The notes beneath the pieces are model-generated. The model saw nothing but the letters and a program-made list of their open reading frames with translations. It searched no databases and was not told where the DNA came from. Positions 26,312 to 34,589 of a stretch of DNA of 37,969 nucleotides are shown here, piece after piece (the stretch's first letter is position 1; each line of letters starts with the position of its first letter). A program made the translations under genes and the position numbers. The DNA comes from Pseudomonadota bacterium (lineage in GTDB: Bacteria; Chloroflexota; UBA6077; JAJPGT01). The stretch covers positions 1 through 37,969 of the forward strand of contig JAJPGT010000026.1 in NCBI GenBank assembly GCA_021325655.1. Reading direction: 5' to 3'.

Positions 26312-27244
26312 TCACTGCCAGCCGGCCTCGCCCGCGCGCGGGCGCGCCAGCGTCCCGCCCACGCCCTCCGCCCGGGCTGGCTCGGGCTGGTCCGCCGTCT
26401 CCGCCGGGCCAGCGGCTCGGCCCGCTCGGTGCTCCTGGGCAGATTCGAGAGCAGTGGCCAGCCAGGTCGTCGCCAGCACCACCAGCACGATCGCCAGCGC
26501 GGGCGGTGCCACCCACCAGAGCCAGACACCGCGGCCGAACAGGAGCGGGTCATTGAACGCCCAGCCGAGCATGGTGCCCCAGCTCTTGGCGGCCGGGTCG
26601 CCCAGTCCGAGGAACGCCAGCGTCGCCTCCGCGAACAGCGCGTAGCGCACGGTGAGTACGAGCTTGGCGGGCAGCAGCCCGAGCGTGCTGGGCAGGACGT
26701 GGACCCGGGCGACGTGGAGCGTGGAGGCGCCCAGCGCCCGCGCCGCCTCCACGTAGGGCTGGCCCCGCAGCGCGATCACCTGGGCGCGCACGATGCGGGC
26801 GAACGCCGGCCAGGAGAGCAGCCCGAGCGTCAGCACCACGTTCTGCTGGCTGGCGCCAGCCAGCGCGACCACCAGCAGGTAGAGCGGCACGCTGGGGAGT
26901 GCGAGCAGCAGGTCCGTGAGCGCCATGAGTGGCCCTTCCAGCGAGCGCCCCAGGCCAGCCGCGAGGCCCACTGTCCAGGAGAGGAGGGTTGACAGCAGCG
27001 CGACCGCGACCGCGACGTACAGCGAGGAGCGCGCCCCCCAGAGCCACTCGCTCAGGATATCCTGCCCGACGTCATTGGTCCCCAGCGGGTGGGCCGGGTT
27101 TGGCGGCAGCAGTGGCGGGCCGCTGGGCAGCCGCGGATCGTGCGGCGCAAGCGCTGGGGCGAACACGGCAGCGGCCAGAGCGAGCGCCAGGATCGCCCCG
27201 CCCAGGAGCGCGCCACGGCCCACACCACTGGCCTCAGGCTCCAT
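26312..27244 (-). CDS. Family-5 (dipeptide/nickel type) ABC transporter permease, DppC/NikC-like
   Basis: This 310-aa membrane protein has an N-terminal helix (GGAILALALAAAVFAPALAPHDP), followed by the periplasmic stretch PLGTNDVGQDILSEWLWGARSS that marks DppC/NikC/OppC proteins. The EAA-like loop reads YVEAARALGASTLHVARVHVLP, which contacts an ATPase. The C-terminus is a polar, Pro/Ala-rich tail of about 45 residues with no family counterpart. It overlaps the upstream permease by 11 nt. No ATPase gene follows: the 214 nt between this gene and the LysR gene (26098-26311) hold no recognisable gene or clear terminator. Confidence 0.9.
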   Translation of the reverse strand: MEPEASGVGRGALLGGAILALALAAAVFAPALAPHDPRLPSGPPLLPPNPAHPLGTNDVGQDILSEWLWGARSSLYVAVAVALLSTLLSWTVGLAAGLGRSLEGPLMALTDLLLALPSVPLYLLVVALAGASQQNVVLTLGLLSWPAFARIVRAQVIALRGQPYVEAARALGASTLHVARVHVLPSTLGLLPAKLVLTVRYALFAEATLAFLGLGDPAAKSWGTMLGWAFNDPLLFGRGVWLWWVAPPALAIVLVVLATTWLATALESAQEHRAGRAAGPAETADQPEPARAEGVGGTLARPRAGEAGWQ

Positions 27245-28214
27245 GTCGCGGCTCCAGGCGGCGGTAGATGATCTCGAGCGCCAGGTTGGCCAGCAGCACG
27301 CCCAGGCTGCCGAGCAGGAAGACCGCCTGCAGCACCGGGTAGTCCCGGGCGCGGATCGCCTCGAAGGTGAACAGTCCCAGCCCCGGTACCGAGAAGACGC
27401 GCTCGACCACGATGGCGCCGCCGAGCACCTGGCCGACCCGTACCCCGAACAGGGTCAGGACCGGCAGCAGCGCGTTGGGAGCCGCGTGGCGTAGCGCCAC
27501 CCATCGTTCCGGCAGACCTTTGGCCCGGGCCGTGGTGAGGTAAGGCTCGGCCAGCACTGCCCGCACCGCCCCGCGCGCCAACAGCACGAACGCCGTGGTT
27601 GTGGCCAGGACGAGTGTCAGCGCCGGTAGCGCCAGGTGCCAGGTGACGTCCGCCAGCGCCCTGAGCACCCCGAAAGGGCCTTCCGCTGTGGGCGCGAACA
27701 CAGTCCGCCCACCCTGCAGCGGGAACCAGCCCAGCCCGACCGACAGCGTCAGCAGCAGCGCCATCGCCATCAGGAACTCGGGGATTGCGGCCAGCGAGCT
27801 GGCGAGCGTGACCACTGCCTGGTCGACGCGCCCGCCGCGCCAGGCCCCCAGCAGCCCGAGCAACGCTCCGCCGCTGCCAGCCACCAGGAGCGAGGTCAGC
27901 AGCAGGGCCAGCGTCCAGGGCAGACGCTCGCCGATCAACTGGCTCACCGGGGCGGACTTGCTGATCGACCAGCCCAGGTCACCCCGCGCCAGGTCCTCCA
28001 GGTAGAGCAGGAACTGTCCTGCCAGCGGCCGATCGAGGTGATAGTAGGCGCGAAGCTGCGCGCGCGCTTCGGCGGTGAGCGTCGAGGCCGCGGCGTTCAG
28101 CCCCTGGGGCGCGTCGGCGTCGAGCGGATCGCCGGGCAGCAGCCGGGGCAGGGTGAAGTTCAGGACGACGATGGCCGCGGCCAGGAGCGCGTAGCGCAGG
28201 GTGAGCCGGGCCAT
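27234..28214 (-). CDS. Family-5 (dipeptide/nickel type) ABC transporter permease, DppB/NikB-like
   Basis: This 326-aa protein has an N-terminal helix (LRYALLAAAIVVLNFTLPRLLPGDPL), typical of DppB/NikB/OppB, then LARGDLGWSISKSAPVSQLIGERLPWTL. The EAA loop reads YLTTARAKGLPERWVALRHAAPNALLPVLT. GGAIVVERVFSVPGLGLFTFEAIRARDYPVLQ is the other family hallmark (cut here to its flanks: GGAIVVERVFS and RARDYPVLQ). It lies 6 nt after the binding-protein stop, so all three transporter genes are co-transcribed. Confidence 0.9.
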   Translation of the reverse strand: MARLTLRYALLAAAIVVLNFTLPRLLPGDPLDADAPQGLNAAASTLTAEARAQLRAYYHLDRPLAGQFLLYLEDLARGDLGWSISKSAPVSQLIGERLPWTLALLLTSLLVAGSGGALLGLLGAWRGGRVDQAVVTLASSLAAIPEFLMAMALLLTLSVGLGWFPLQGGRTVFAPTAEGPFGVLRALADVTWHLALPALTLVLATTTAFVLLARGAVRAVLAEPYLTTARAKGLPERWVALRHAAPNALLPVLTLFGVRVGQVLGGAIVVERVFSVPGLGLFTFEAIRARDYPVLQAVFLLGSLGVLLANLALEIIYRRLEPRHGA

Positions 28215-28220
28215 GTGCCG

Positions 28221-29768
28221 CTACCGCCGCAGGAAGATCAGCTTGTTCTGGACCAGCGGGATGCCGTTCATGAGCCCGCCCCAGGTGTTCATCGGCGTGA
28301 CCCGGGTCCGATCGTAGACCCAGTACACGCGCCGGTGGTACAGCACGATCGTCGGCAGCTCGGTCGCCAGAATCTGCTGCATCTGGACAACCAGCTCCTT
28401 GCGCTTCGCCGGGTCCAGCATTGCCGCCTGCTCCCGGCCGAGTTGGTCGTAGCGCGAATCGTGGAAGACCGAGCCCTGGGCGAAATCGTTCGCCTCCTCC
28501 CCGGCGTACCAGCGGCGAAGGTAGTCCGGATCGCCCCCAACCCCGATGTGCTGCACCAGGCCGAGCTGAAAGTTCTTCTCCCGCAGGAGCTGCGTGCGGG
28601 TCTTGCTGTCCACCCGCTTGGTGGCCAGGGTGATGCCAACGGCCTGGAGCATCGGCTGCATCAGCTCCGGCTCGCGATTCGTGGGATCCGCCAGCAGCTC
28701 CAGGGTGTAGCGCTGGCCGCCGAGCAGCGCGCGCGCCCGGTCCGGGTCGTACGGGTAGCTGGGAAGGCCGGGGGCGAACCAGGGCGTTTCCGGTGGCACC
28801 ACCCCGGCGCTGCCGACGATCGGCGGCCCTTTGGTGACGACCTGGGCGATCTGCGCCCGATCCAGCGCGTAGGCGAGCGCCTGGCGCGCCTCGCGCCGAT
28901 CCAGCGGCGGCCGCTCGGTGTTGATCGCCAGGCGGACGATGGACAGCGGCGGGGTCTCGAACACGCTCAGGTTCGGGTGATCCTTGAGCACGTCCCGCAC
29001 CGAGGCGTCGGTGTTGAAGACGAGGTCCACCTGGCCCTGCTGGGCCGCTTGCAGGCGCGTCTCGGGCGGGACGTTGAGCTGCTGAAACTCGCGGACGGTG
29101 ACCGGGCCCTTGAAATAGGCCGCGTTGGCGACCAGCCGGTAGGCGCCCTCGGCCGACCGGTACTCCGCCAGCTTGAAGGGGCCGCTGCCGATGCTCGCGT
29201 CCGGCCCGTCGTAGCTGTTCGGGTCGGCCACCTTGGCCCAGACGTGCTGCGGGATGATCGGGACCACTCCCGCCACGTCCTCCAGGAACGGCGCGTAGGC
29301 CTGTTTCAGGTGCACCCGCACCTGGTCTGCGGAGACGACGCTCGCGCTGTCGACTATCGCGGTGTTCATCCAGCGGTAGGGGTGCTGCGCGTAGTACTGG
29401 AACGAGAACGCCACGTCCTCGGCGGTGAGCGGCTGCCCATCCTGCCAGGTGACGCCGGGCGCAAGTGTGAAGGTGTAGTCTCGGCCGTCCGGTGAAACCT
29501 CCCACCTGGTCGCCAGCCAGGGGATGATGCCCCGCTCGTCCTTCCAGGTGAGCGTGTCGTAAATCAGCGTGAGCAGGACCGCGCCGCCCGGCCCCGCGGT
29601 CGACACCCGAAAGGGCGTTGGGACGCCGACATCGGCCCAGGCGAGCCGCACCAGGTCGACCATCGGCGCGCTGGCCTGGCCCGTGGGCGTCGGCCCAGCC
29701 GAGGGCGCGGGCGGGACGCAGGCGCCCGAGAGCGCCAGCAGCGCCAGCAGTGCGGATATCTTCCTCAC
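28221..29768 (-). CDS. Family-5 extracellular solute-binding lipoprotein (DppA/NikA-like)
   Basis: The start is GTG 29768, with AGGAG 5 nt upstream, giving 515 aa; an upstream in-frame start (29792) lacks the site. The signal is short (VRKISALLALLALSGAC, lipidated Cys17). SBP_bac_5 features follow: LTLIYDTLTWKD, IIPWLATRWEVSPDGRDYTF, GVTWQDGQPLTAEDVAFSF, GSGPFKLAEY and RQALAYALDRAQIAQ. Family members bind peptides, nickel complexes or other solutes. Position in the hydrogenase accessory cluster makes nickel uptake attractive, but no diagnostic nickel ligand can be assigned from sequence alone. Confidence 0.88.
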   Translation of the reverse strand: MRKISALLALLALSGACVPPAPSAGPTPTGQASAPMVDLVRLAWADVGVPTPFRVSTAGPGGAVLLTLIYDTLTWKDERGIIPWLATRWEVSPDGRDYTFTLAPGVTWQDGQPLTAEDVAFSFQYYAQHPYRWMNTAIVDSASVVSADQVRVHLKQAYAPFLEDVAGVVPIIPQHVWAKVADPNSYDGPDASIGSGPFKLAEYRSAEGAYRLVANAAYFKGPVTVREFQQLNVPPETRLQAAQQGQVDLVFNTDASVRDVLKDHPNLSVFETPPLSIVRLAINTERPPLDRREARQALAYALDRAQIAQVVTKGPPIVGSAGVVPPETPWFAPGLPSYPYDPDRARALLGGQRYTLELLADPTNREPELMQPMLQAVGITLATKRVDSKTRTQLLREKNFQLGLVQHIGVGGDPDYLRRWYAGEEANDFAQGSVFHDSRYDQLGREQAAMLDPAKRKELVVQMQQILATELPTIVLYHRRVYWVYDRTRVTPMNTWGGLMNGIPLVQNKLIFLRR

Positions 29769-29813
29769 AGTCTCCTCTGTTCTCCCGAGCACCAGAGCAG
29801 AACTGGCCAGACG

Positions 29814-31022
29814 TCAGCGGGCGGCGCTCCCCACGGGCTGTCGTGCGCCGGCCAGCACCCAGCGGAGCAGGGTACGTAGCCAGGGGCGCGGAATCTCGCT
29901 GCCATACCCCGCGTGGCAATCCGGGTCGAGCGTCCCTGCCAGGACCCGGCCCGGCGCGTAGGTCTGCTCGTCCAAATAGAGGACCGCGCCGCCCTCTGGC
30001 TCCCGGATCAGCGTTGCCGCTCCGGGTGGCGGCGCAAACGCGCCGTGCGCGTGCCAGGGCGCTTGATCGAGCCGCAACCCATCGAGCAACGGGTGCTGGG
30101 CGAACGCGAGGGTGTGGACGTCGATCTTGCGGTGCTGCCAGTCGCCCCCGCGCAGCCAGGGTTGATTCACCTCGTCAAAGGTCACCAGTGTCCCGCCCTG
30201 TGCCAGATACGCCTCCAGGCGCTCGCGGTGACGCATCAGCGCCGCCTGGTTGCTCTCCCGCGGCACCCATACCGCTGCGAACGGGCTCAGGTCGATTCCC
30301 GCCAGCTCCTCGACCGGGACGATCGCGAAGTACGGGCAGAACTCCGCGTCCTCGTAGAAGCCGCGCTGGAAGTGGACGCCCGAGAACAGGCCGGCAATCT
30401 TCGGCGTCGCCCGCGCCCGGCGCTCCGGCGCCCGCGCCGCTTCCTCGTCCGCCCAGGCCAGGAGGCGCTGCAGGAGCTGCCGCGCCAGCTCCCGGCCGTG
30501 GAAGGTGTGGGTGTCCAGGTCCAGGTTCGTCGCGGCGAGGATCACCCCGTTGGTGGTACTGCGGTCGACGTAGAGCCAGGCGTCGCCGCGCCGGTTGGCC
30601 ACCAGGACCTCGGCGCCGGGCGGCGGCACCAGGTGTCCGTGATTGCACCAGCGCGGCCCCTCGGCATGCCAGTGGATCGCCTCGGGAGCGATACCCCGCA
30701 GCAGCGGGCTGGCAGTGACAACCGGCGGGAGCAGGTCCTCCGGGTACTCCGGCTCCCAGCGGCAGCCCGGGAACCAGTTGCTCCAGGCCTCGCCGAACAC
30801 CACCAGCACTCCGCCGCGGTCCAGGAAGCGCGCAATCTGATGGCGCCGCGCCCAGAGCGCTTCGTTGTCCACCGAGCGCAACACCAGGACCAAGTCGTAC
30901 CGCGCCAGATCGGTCTGCTGTAGCGCGTGGACGTCGAGCGGCTCGAAATCGGCCAGTGGCTCACCCGGCTGGGTGAGCGCCAGGTGGTACGAGACGCCCG
31001 CGGTGATAACCGCCCTGTGCAT
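29814..31022 (-). CDS. Internally duplicated ThuA/class I amidotransferase-like protein, unknown function
   Basis: ATG 31022 follows AGGGGTG, giving 402 aa with no signal peptide. The protein is a tandem repeat of about 190 residues each. LVLVLRSVDNEALWARRHQ with RGGVLVVFGEAW (first half) corresponds to AVWVPRESNQAALMRHRER with QGGTLVTFDEVN (second half). Later, NHGHLVPPPGAEVLVANRRG corresponds to AHGAFAPPPGAATLIREPEG. Each half ends in an (L/I)AATNLDLDTHTFHG or LAGTLDPDCHAGYG type motif rich in Asp/His. The fold looks like a flavodoxin-like/glutamine amidotransferase domain, but no catalytic Cys-His-Glu triad is evident. It is 10 nt downstream of the DUF6390-like gene and so likely part of the hydrogenase accessory operon. 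Confidence 0.7.
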   Translation of the reverse strand: MHRAVITAGVSYHLALTQPGEPLADFEPLDVHALQQTDLARYDLVLVLRSVDNEALWARRHQIARFLDRGGVLVVFGEAWSNWFPGCRWEPEYPEDLLPPVVTASPLLRGIAPEAIHWHAEGPRWCNHGHLVPPPGAEVLVANRRGDAWLYVDRSTTNGVILAATNLDLDTHTFHGRELARQLLQRLLAWADEEAARAPERRARATPKIAGLFSGVHFQRGFYEDAEFCPYFAIVPVEELAGIDLSPFAAVWVPRESNQAALMRHRERLEAYLAQGGTLVTFDEVNQPWLRGGDWQHRKIDVHTLAFAQHPLLDGLRLDQAPWHAHGAFAPPPGAATLIREPEGGAVLYLDEQTYAPGRVLAGTLDPDCHAGYGSEIPRPWLRTLLRWVLAGARQPVGSAAR

Positions 31023-31032
31023 CGCACACCCC

Positions 31033-31797
31033 TCAGACTGTCTGGTTGGCGATCGCCAGGTGGTAGTGGGTGTAGCGCTCGAGATTGGCGCGCTCGCGCT
31101 CGCTGAGCACTTCGCAGGCCCAGCCCCAGTGCAGCGAGACCCAGTCGCCCGGCTGCGCGTCGTCCACGAAGCCGCGGCCGCCAACCTGGCGAAGCACGCG
31201 CTCCATTCGGGCCTCGCCGAGCGCGAGCTTCCCGTCACGCAGCAGCAAGGGCTGCCGCTCAACGACCAGCTCACCGCCCTCCTGCCGCGTGACCCGGCCC
31301 CAGCTCACCCGGCAGTTGTCCAGCGTCGCGAGCGAGTGCTCGAGCTCTCCAACCCGGCTGTGGACGTCCAGCACATGGAAGCTGTGATGGGGCCGGGCGC
31401 CCGCCGGCGCCTTACCCAGCACCAGCTCGCGGGTGCGCCCCTGGAGCTGCTTGCCAAACCGCTCCAGCAGCGCGTCGTAGAGCTGCCGCACCTCCACGGT
31501 CTCCAGCAGCTCGTTGCCCAGCCAGTAGGCCTCGACGACGCGCGCGTCGAAGGGGTCCGGGATCCGGTTTGCCCGGGCGATGAGCTGCAGGTACGGCAGG
31601 GCGCCGGTGAAGCGGCGCAGCAGCAGGGGCAGGCCGCCATCCACAACCCCTTCGAGTCCATAGCCAAAGAGCGTGCTGTTGTCGTCGCTGCCACAGTAGC
31701 GTAGGCGGTTGGGCATGAAGCCGTAGCGGATGAAGCGCAGCGGTCCGGCCAGTGGCCGGGGGGCCGGCTCGATCAGCGACGGCAATGGCTCAGGCAT
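31033..31797 (-). CDS. Hydrogenase-cluster protein (DUF6390-like)
   Basis: The start at ATG 31797 (GAGGG upstream) overlaps the end of hypC by 8 nt, giving 254 aa. Recognisable stretches are GPLRFIRYGFMPNRLRYCGSDDN, LLRRFTGALPYLQLIARANRIPDPFD, HHSFHVLDVHSR and GDWVSLHWGWACEVL. I recall this sequence type as DUF6390, found beside hypC/hypA in actinobacterial hydrogenase clusters; the number is from memory. A function in [NiFe] hydrogenase maturation is inferred only from that company. Conserved Cys (YCGSDD, GWACE) and several His could bind metal. Confidence 0.7.
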   Translation of the reverse strand: MPEPLPSLIEPAPRPLAGPLRFIRYGFMPNRLRYCGSDDNSTLFGYGLEGVVDGGLPLLLRRFTGALPYLQLIARANRIPDPFDARVVEAYWLGNELLETVEVRQLYDALLERFGKQLQGRTRELVLGKAPAGARPHHSFHVLDVHSRVGELEHSLATLDNCRVSWGRVTRQEGGELVVERQPLLLRDGKLALGEARMERVLRQVGGRGFVDDAQPGDWVSLHWGWACEVLSERERANLERYTHYHLAIANQTV

Positions 31798-32095
31798 GGC
31801 GTCCCTCGTCGAGCCAGGCCGCCAACGGGTCGGGGCCTGCTGGGGTGAGCGCCAGGCCGCCCCCACCCTCCGCCTCCAGTAGCTGGCCGATCTCGTCGTA
31901 CAGCGCTAGGATCGCCTCCGCCTCGGCGCTCTCGATGACTTTCAGCGCCAGGCCGCGGTCGACCAGCACGTACTGGCCGACAGCGACCGCCGGGCATAGT
32001 GTCAGCCCCGCCCGCGCCCGCATCCCGCCGGGCAGCTCGACCTCAACCTCATCGGCGTGTACAGCGACGACGCGCGCGGGCAGGACAAGACACAT
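31790..32095 (-). CDS. hypC: Hydrogenase maturation chaperone HypC/HupF
   Basis: This 101-aa protein begins MCLVLPARVVAV. The Cys2 after Met removal is the residue that carries the Fe(CN)2CO precursor with HypD and binds the large-subunit precursor. VEVELPGGMRARAGLTLCPAVAVGQYVLVDRGLALKV is the OB-fold body (key pieces VELPGGMRA and VGQYVLVDRGLAL). EAEAILALYDEIGQLL is the usual C-terminal helix. An extra Gly/Pro tail follows. ATG 32095 has GGAGGA upstream. It lies 12 nt after hypA. The partners hypD, hypE and hypF are not in the window. Confidence 0.92.
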   Translation of the reverse strand: MCLVLPARVVAVHADEVEVELPGGMRARAGLTLCPAVAVGQYVLVDRGLALKVIESAEAEAILALYDEIGQLLEAEGGGGLALTPAGPDPLAAWLDEGRHA

Positions 32096-32107
32096 CTGGC
32101 CATCCTC

Positions 32108-32548
32108 CTAGCTATCCCGCGGCTCGGACTCCTGTTGCGCGTGCGCCGCCGGGTGGTTGGCTGGAAGCTCCACCGGCGCGGCTCCCGCGCCGTCCACCCC
32201 GGGCCGCCAGCGCCAGCCGCTGTCCAGCTCGACCCCGTCCACCAGCACCTCGTCGCCGGACACCACCTCCAGCTCCGCCGCGCCGCAGTGGCGACAGGCG
32301 AGCGCTGGCGCGAGCCCATCTTCCACCCCGCAGTGTCGGCAGCGCAGGAGCGCGGGCACCTCAGCCAGCTCCAGCGTCGCCTGGGCCGCTGGCGTCTCCT
32401 CCGCCGCGAGCTGGAAGCAGAGCTGGAGGCTGTCCGGCACGACGCGCTGGAGCGCCCCGACGCGCACTCGGACTCGCCGGACCGAGCGCCCCTCCGCGAC
32501 GTCCAGCGCTACCGCGAGGATGCCCTCCGCAAGCGCCATCTCGTGCAT
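32108..32548 (-). CDS. hypA: Hydrogenase nickel-incorporation protein HypA
   Basis: This 146-aa protein begins MHEMALAEGILAVAL; the N-terminal Met-His-Glu is the HypA nickel site. The zinc domain has two CxxC pairs: LLRCRHCG and LACRHCGAAELEVVSG. It delivers Ni(II) to the hydrogenase large-subunit precursor with HypB. The family usually ends near residue 115. This copy has an extra tail of about 30 residues (DGAGAAPVELPANHPAAHAQ) with two His, which might store metal or be disordered. hypB is not in the window. Confidence 0.92.
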   Translation of the reverse strand: MHEMALAEGILAVALDVAEGRSVRRVRVRVGALQRVVPDSLQLCFQLAAEETPAAQATLELAEVPALLRCRHCGVEDGLAPALACRHCGAAELEVVSGDEVLVDGVELDSGWRWRPGVDGAGAAPVELPANHPAAHAQQESEPRDS

Positions 32549-32575
32549 CGTGTCCCCTGCCTGTCAGCGCCTGCG

Positions 32576-32695
32576 TTACATCGACTCCATCCGCAGGTAG
32601 CGCTTCATTTCGGGCAGTGAGCGCAGCGCGACGCCCACCACTGTCACCAGGCCGAGCACGACCATCACCGCTGTCACCGTCCCGATGAGCTTCAT
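32576..32695 (-). CDS. 39-residue single-pass membrane protein of the hydrogenase cluster (DUF6893-like)
   Basis: ATG 32695 has an excellent GGAGGGAGG ribosome site, giving a tiny protein. One hydrophobic helix (IGTVTAVMVVLGLVTVVGVA) is followed by a basic amphipathic tail, RSLPEMKRYLRMESM. I recall similar peptides (DUF6893, from memory) between hyp genes and the hydrogenase protease in actinobacterial group 1h clusters. A membrane anchor or assembly aid for the hydrogenase is a reasonable guess. The longer frame to 32761 has no ribosome site at its start. Confidence 0.65.
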   Translation of the reverse strand: MKLIGTVTAVMVVLGLVTVVGVALRSLPEMKRYLRMESM

Positions 32696-32775
32696 CTGGC
32701 CTCCCTCCAGGTGTGTGCTGGGTTCCGGCGGTCGGGCAGAGCGTCTCGCACTCCTACCCAACCGGGCGAGTGGTC

Positions 32776-33264
32776 CTAGGCAAGCATGCGCGTGACCAGG
32801 GACTCGACGAGTTCGACCGCGCCATCGACCGCCGCCTGGACCGGGGCGCTGAGCCCGATCTGCCCCTCCTCGTCCAGCGCGACGCTGGCGGGCTCGCAGC
32901 CGACCACCAGGACCCGCCGTGGCCGGCCGCCCATCGACCTGACCAGGTGGAGCACGTTCAGCGGATTCATCGTGTGGGTCTCCATCTGGTCCGCCGCCGG
33001 CTCGTCCAGATCATCCAGTGCTGGCTCGAGTACGTAGAGCGTTCCCGGATCGCCACCCCGGGGCAGCGCGTCGACGAGGATCACTGCGGCGTAGTCCTCC
33101 AGCAGCGCGTAGGCCAGGTCGAACCCGCGGATGCCGAAATCGGCCACGCACACCGCCTCTGGCAGGGTCCGCCGGGCCAGGCGCTGCGCCACCTCGACCC
33201 CGAAGCCGTCGTCGCCCAGGAAGATGTTCCCGATGCCGGCGACGAGGATGCCCGACGCGGTCAC
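32776..33264 (-). CDS. Hydrogenase maturation protease (HyaD/HybD/HoxW family)
   Basis: This 162-aa protein starts at GTG 33264, which overlaps the preceding stop (GTGA) and has GGGGGTGAG upstream. The family motif GIGNIFLGDDGFGVEVAQRL contains the Asp/Glu that sense nickel. VADFGIRGFDLAYALL and VDALPRGGDPGTLY follow, with ETHTMNPLNVL bearing the third nickel-binding His. It removes the C-terminal peptide of the [NiFe] large subunit after nickel insertion. The large subunit in this window has a suitable tail after its DPCLPCGVH motif. Confidence 0.92.
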   Translation of the reverse strand: MTASGILVAGIGNIFLGDDGFGVEVAQRLARRTLPEAVCVADFGIRGFDLAYALLEDYAAVILVDALPRGGDPGTLYVLEPALDDLDEPAADQMETHTMNPLNVLHLVRSMGGRPRRVLVVGCEPASVALDEEGQIGLSAPVQAAVDGAVELVESLVTRMLA

Positions 33265-34589
33265 CGCTCACCCCCCTCCGGCGCAATGGGCTCGATCTCC
33301 TCCGGTGCGAAGAAGAAGCGATGGCCGGCCCAGCGCTCCTCGCCCAGGTCGCGGCCCGGATCCTCCTCCAGGGTGACCGCGAGGTGGATGCGGTCTTCAT
33401 AGTCCTGCTCGATCGCCTCGACGAAGGCCACCTTGCCGGCCAGCGCGATGTCCATGATGTCGGCGCCAGGGCGAGGGTGAAGCCGCACCTTGCTCCCCTT
33501 GCTGATCTCGGTCCCGTTTACCACGATGCTGCGTGGCGGCGGCCGATCCAGCGTCTCGAACAAGGCCGGCACCTCACCCTCACCGCGCAGCATCCGGAAC
33601 TCACGGATCGCGCCATGCAGCTTCATGAAATCCTGCGCGGTGAGCGCCTCGCTCCGCTCCAGGATCGCCCGCGTCCGCGGGTCCGAGGCCCGCATCTCGT
33701 CCTTCTCCTCATCGGTGAGGCTGAGGATGTTCAGGATCAGCAATTGGTCGATCTCGGTCCCATCGAACAGGTCCCCCGGGCTTTCGGGCGCAATGCGCGG
33801 ATAGTCGTACAGGATGATCGGTGAGGAGAGGAGGGTGTGCCGATCACCCTCCTCCCCCGCCAGCACCGGCCACGTCTTGACGTTCTTGCACCGCGCCGCG
33901 GCGTCCTTCAGCTCGTCGGGCGGGTCCAGCAGCGAGACGAACTCGCCCTCGTCCACGCTGAGGATCGTGTGGGTCGAGACGAAGGTCTGCCTGAGCGCGC
34001 TGTCGCGGCCCCGGCCGTCCCAGGCCGCGGTGTTGGCGATCCGCACGGTGAGGCGGAACAGCTCGGCGCCCAGGCGCTCGGCTTGGACCTCTACCTCCCC
34101 TTCCAGCGCGCGCCAGCTTCGCACCAGCGCCCCAACGACCGCTCCATCGGGTGCCCGCAGCGGCTCCTCCGCGCTGCCTGCCGGGACGCGGATCTCCGCC
34201 CGTCTCGGGGCCGCCAGCTCCGCGAGCGGCAGGTCCGCGATCACGACCTGCCGCTCGGTCGCCTCCTCCCAGGCGAGGTAGCGCTCGCCTCCGACCCGCA
34301 GCTCGTCGACGAACGCGAGCGTTCCGTCCTGCGCCCGGCGGCCGATACGCCGCTCCACCACCTGGAGGAATCGCACCCGCGCCCGCACCGTCGGCGCCGC
34401 CCCGACCACCAGGCATTGCGTCTGCATCCACCAGGGGTCGGAGTCCCCACTGGCCTCGCTGAAGGCGCGCGGGTAGACCCCGCCGAGCGTCCAGCGCTTC
34501 TGATTCTTGGTCGCCGAGCGCCGGTAGGGCCAGAGTACGTAACCCTCGTACAGGATGGCCGTAGCGACCTGCTCAACGGAGTCCGTCAC
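33261..34589 (-). CDS. Conserved hydrogenase-cluster protein of unknown function
   Basis: This 442-aa soluble protein has a GTG start (34589) that overlaps the upstream stop (GTGA). The N-terminus TAILYEGYVLWPYRRSATKNQ, the middle FVSTHTILSVDEGEFVSLLDPP and SSPIILYDYPRIAPESPGDLFDGTEIDQLL (key: LYDYPRIAPES), and the C-terminal SKGSKVRLHPRPGADIMD are striking and repeat-free. The composition is rich in beta-strand-type sequence. A helical stretch LTDEEKDEMRASDPRTRAIL follows. I recognise no enzyme motif. Similar proteins sit in group 1h hydrogenase clusters by recollection, so an accessory or assembly role is likely. Confidence 0.7.
   Translation of the reverse strand: MTDSVEQVATAILYEGYVLWPYRRSATKNQKRWTLGGVYPRAFSEASGDSDPWWMQTQCLVVGAAPTVRARVRFLQVVERRIGRRAQDGTLAFVDELRVGGERYLAWEEATERQVVIADLPLAELAAPRRAEIRVPAGSAEEPLRAPDGAVVGALVRSWRALEGEVEVQAERLGAELFRLTVRIANTAAWDGRGRDSALRQTFVSTHTILSVDEGEFVSLLDPPDELKDAAARCKNVKTWPVLAGEEGDRHTLLSSPIILYDYPRIAPESPGDLFDGTEIDQLLILNILSLTDEEKDEMRASDPRTRAILERSEALTAQDFMKLHGAIREFRMLRGEGEVPALFETLDRPPPRSIVVNGTEISKGSKVRLHPRPGADIMDIALAGKVAFVEAIEQDYEDRIHLAVTLEEDPGRDLGEERWAGHRFFFAPEEIEPIAPEGGER

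Noticed and set aside
27636..29495. 619-aa plus-strand ORF antisense to the transporter genes
   Set aside because: No ribosome site or domain; the minus strand encodes clear SBP and permease sequences.
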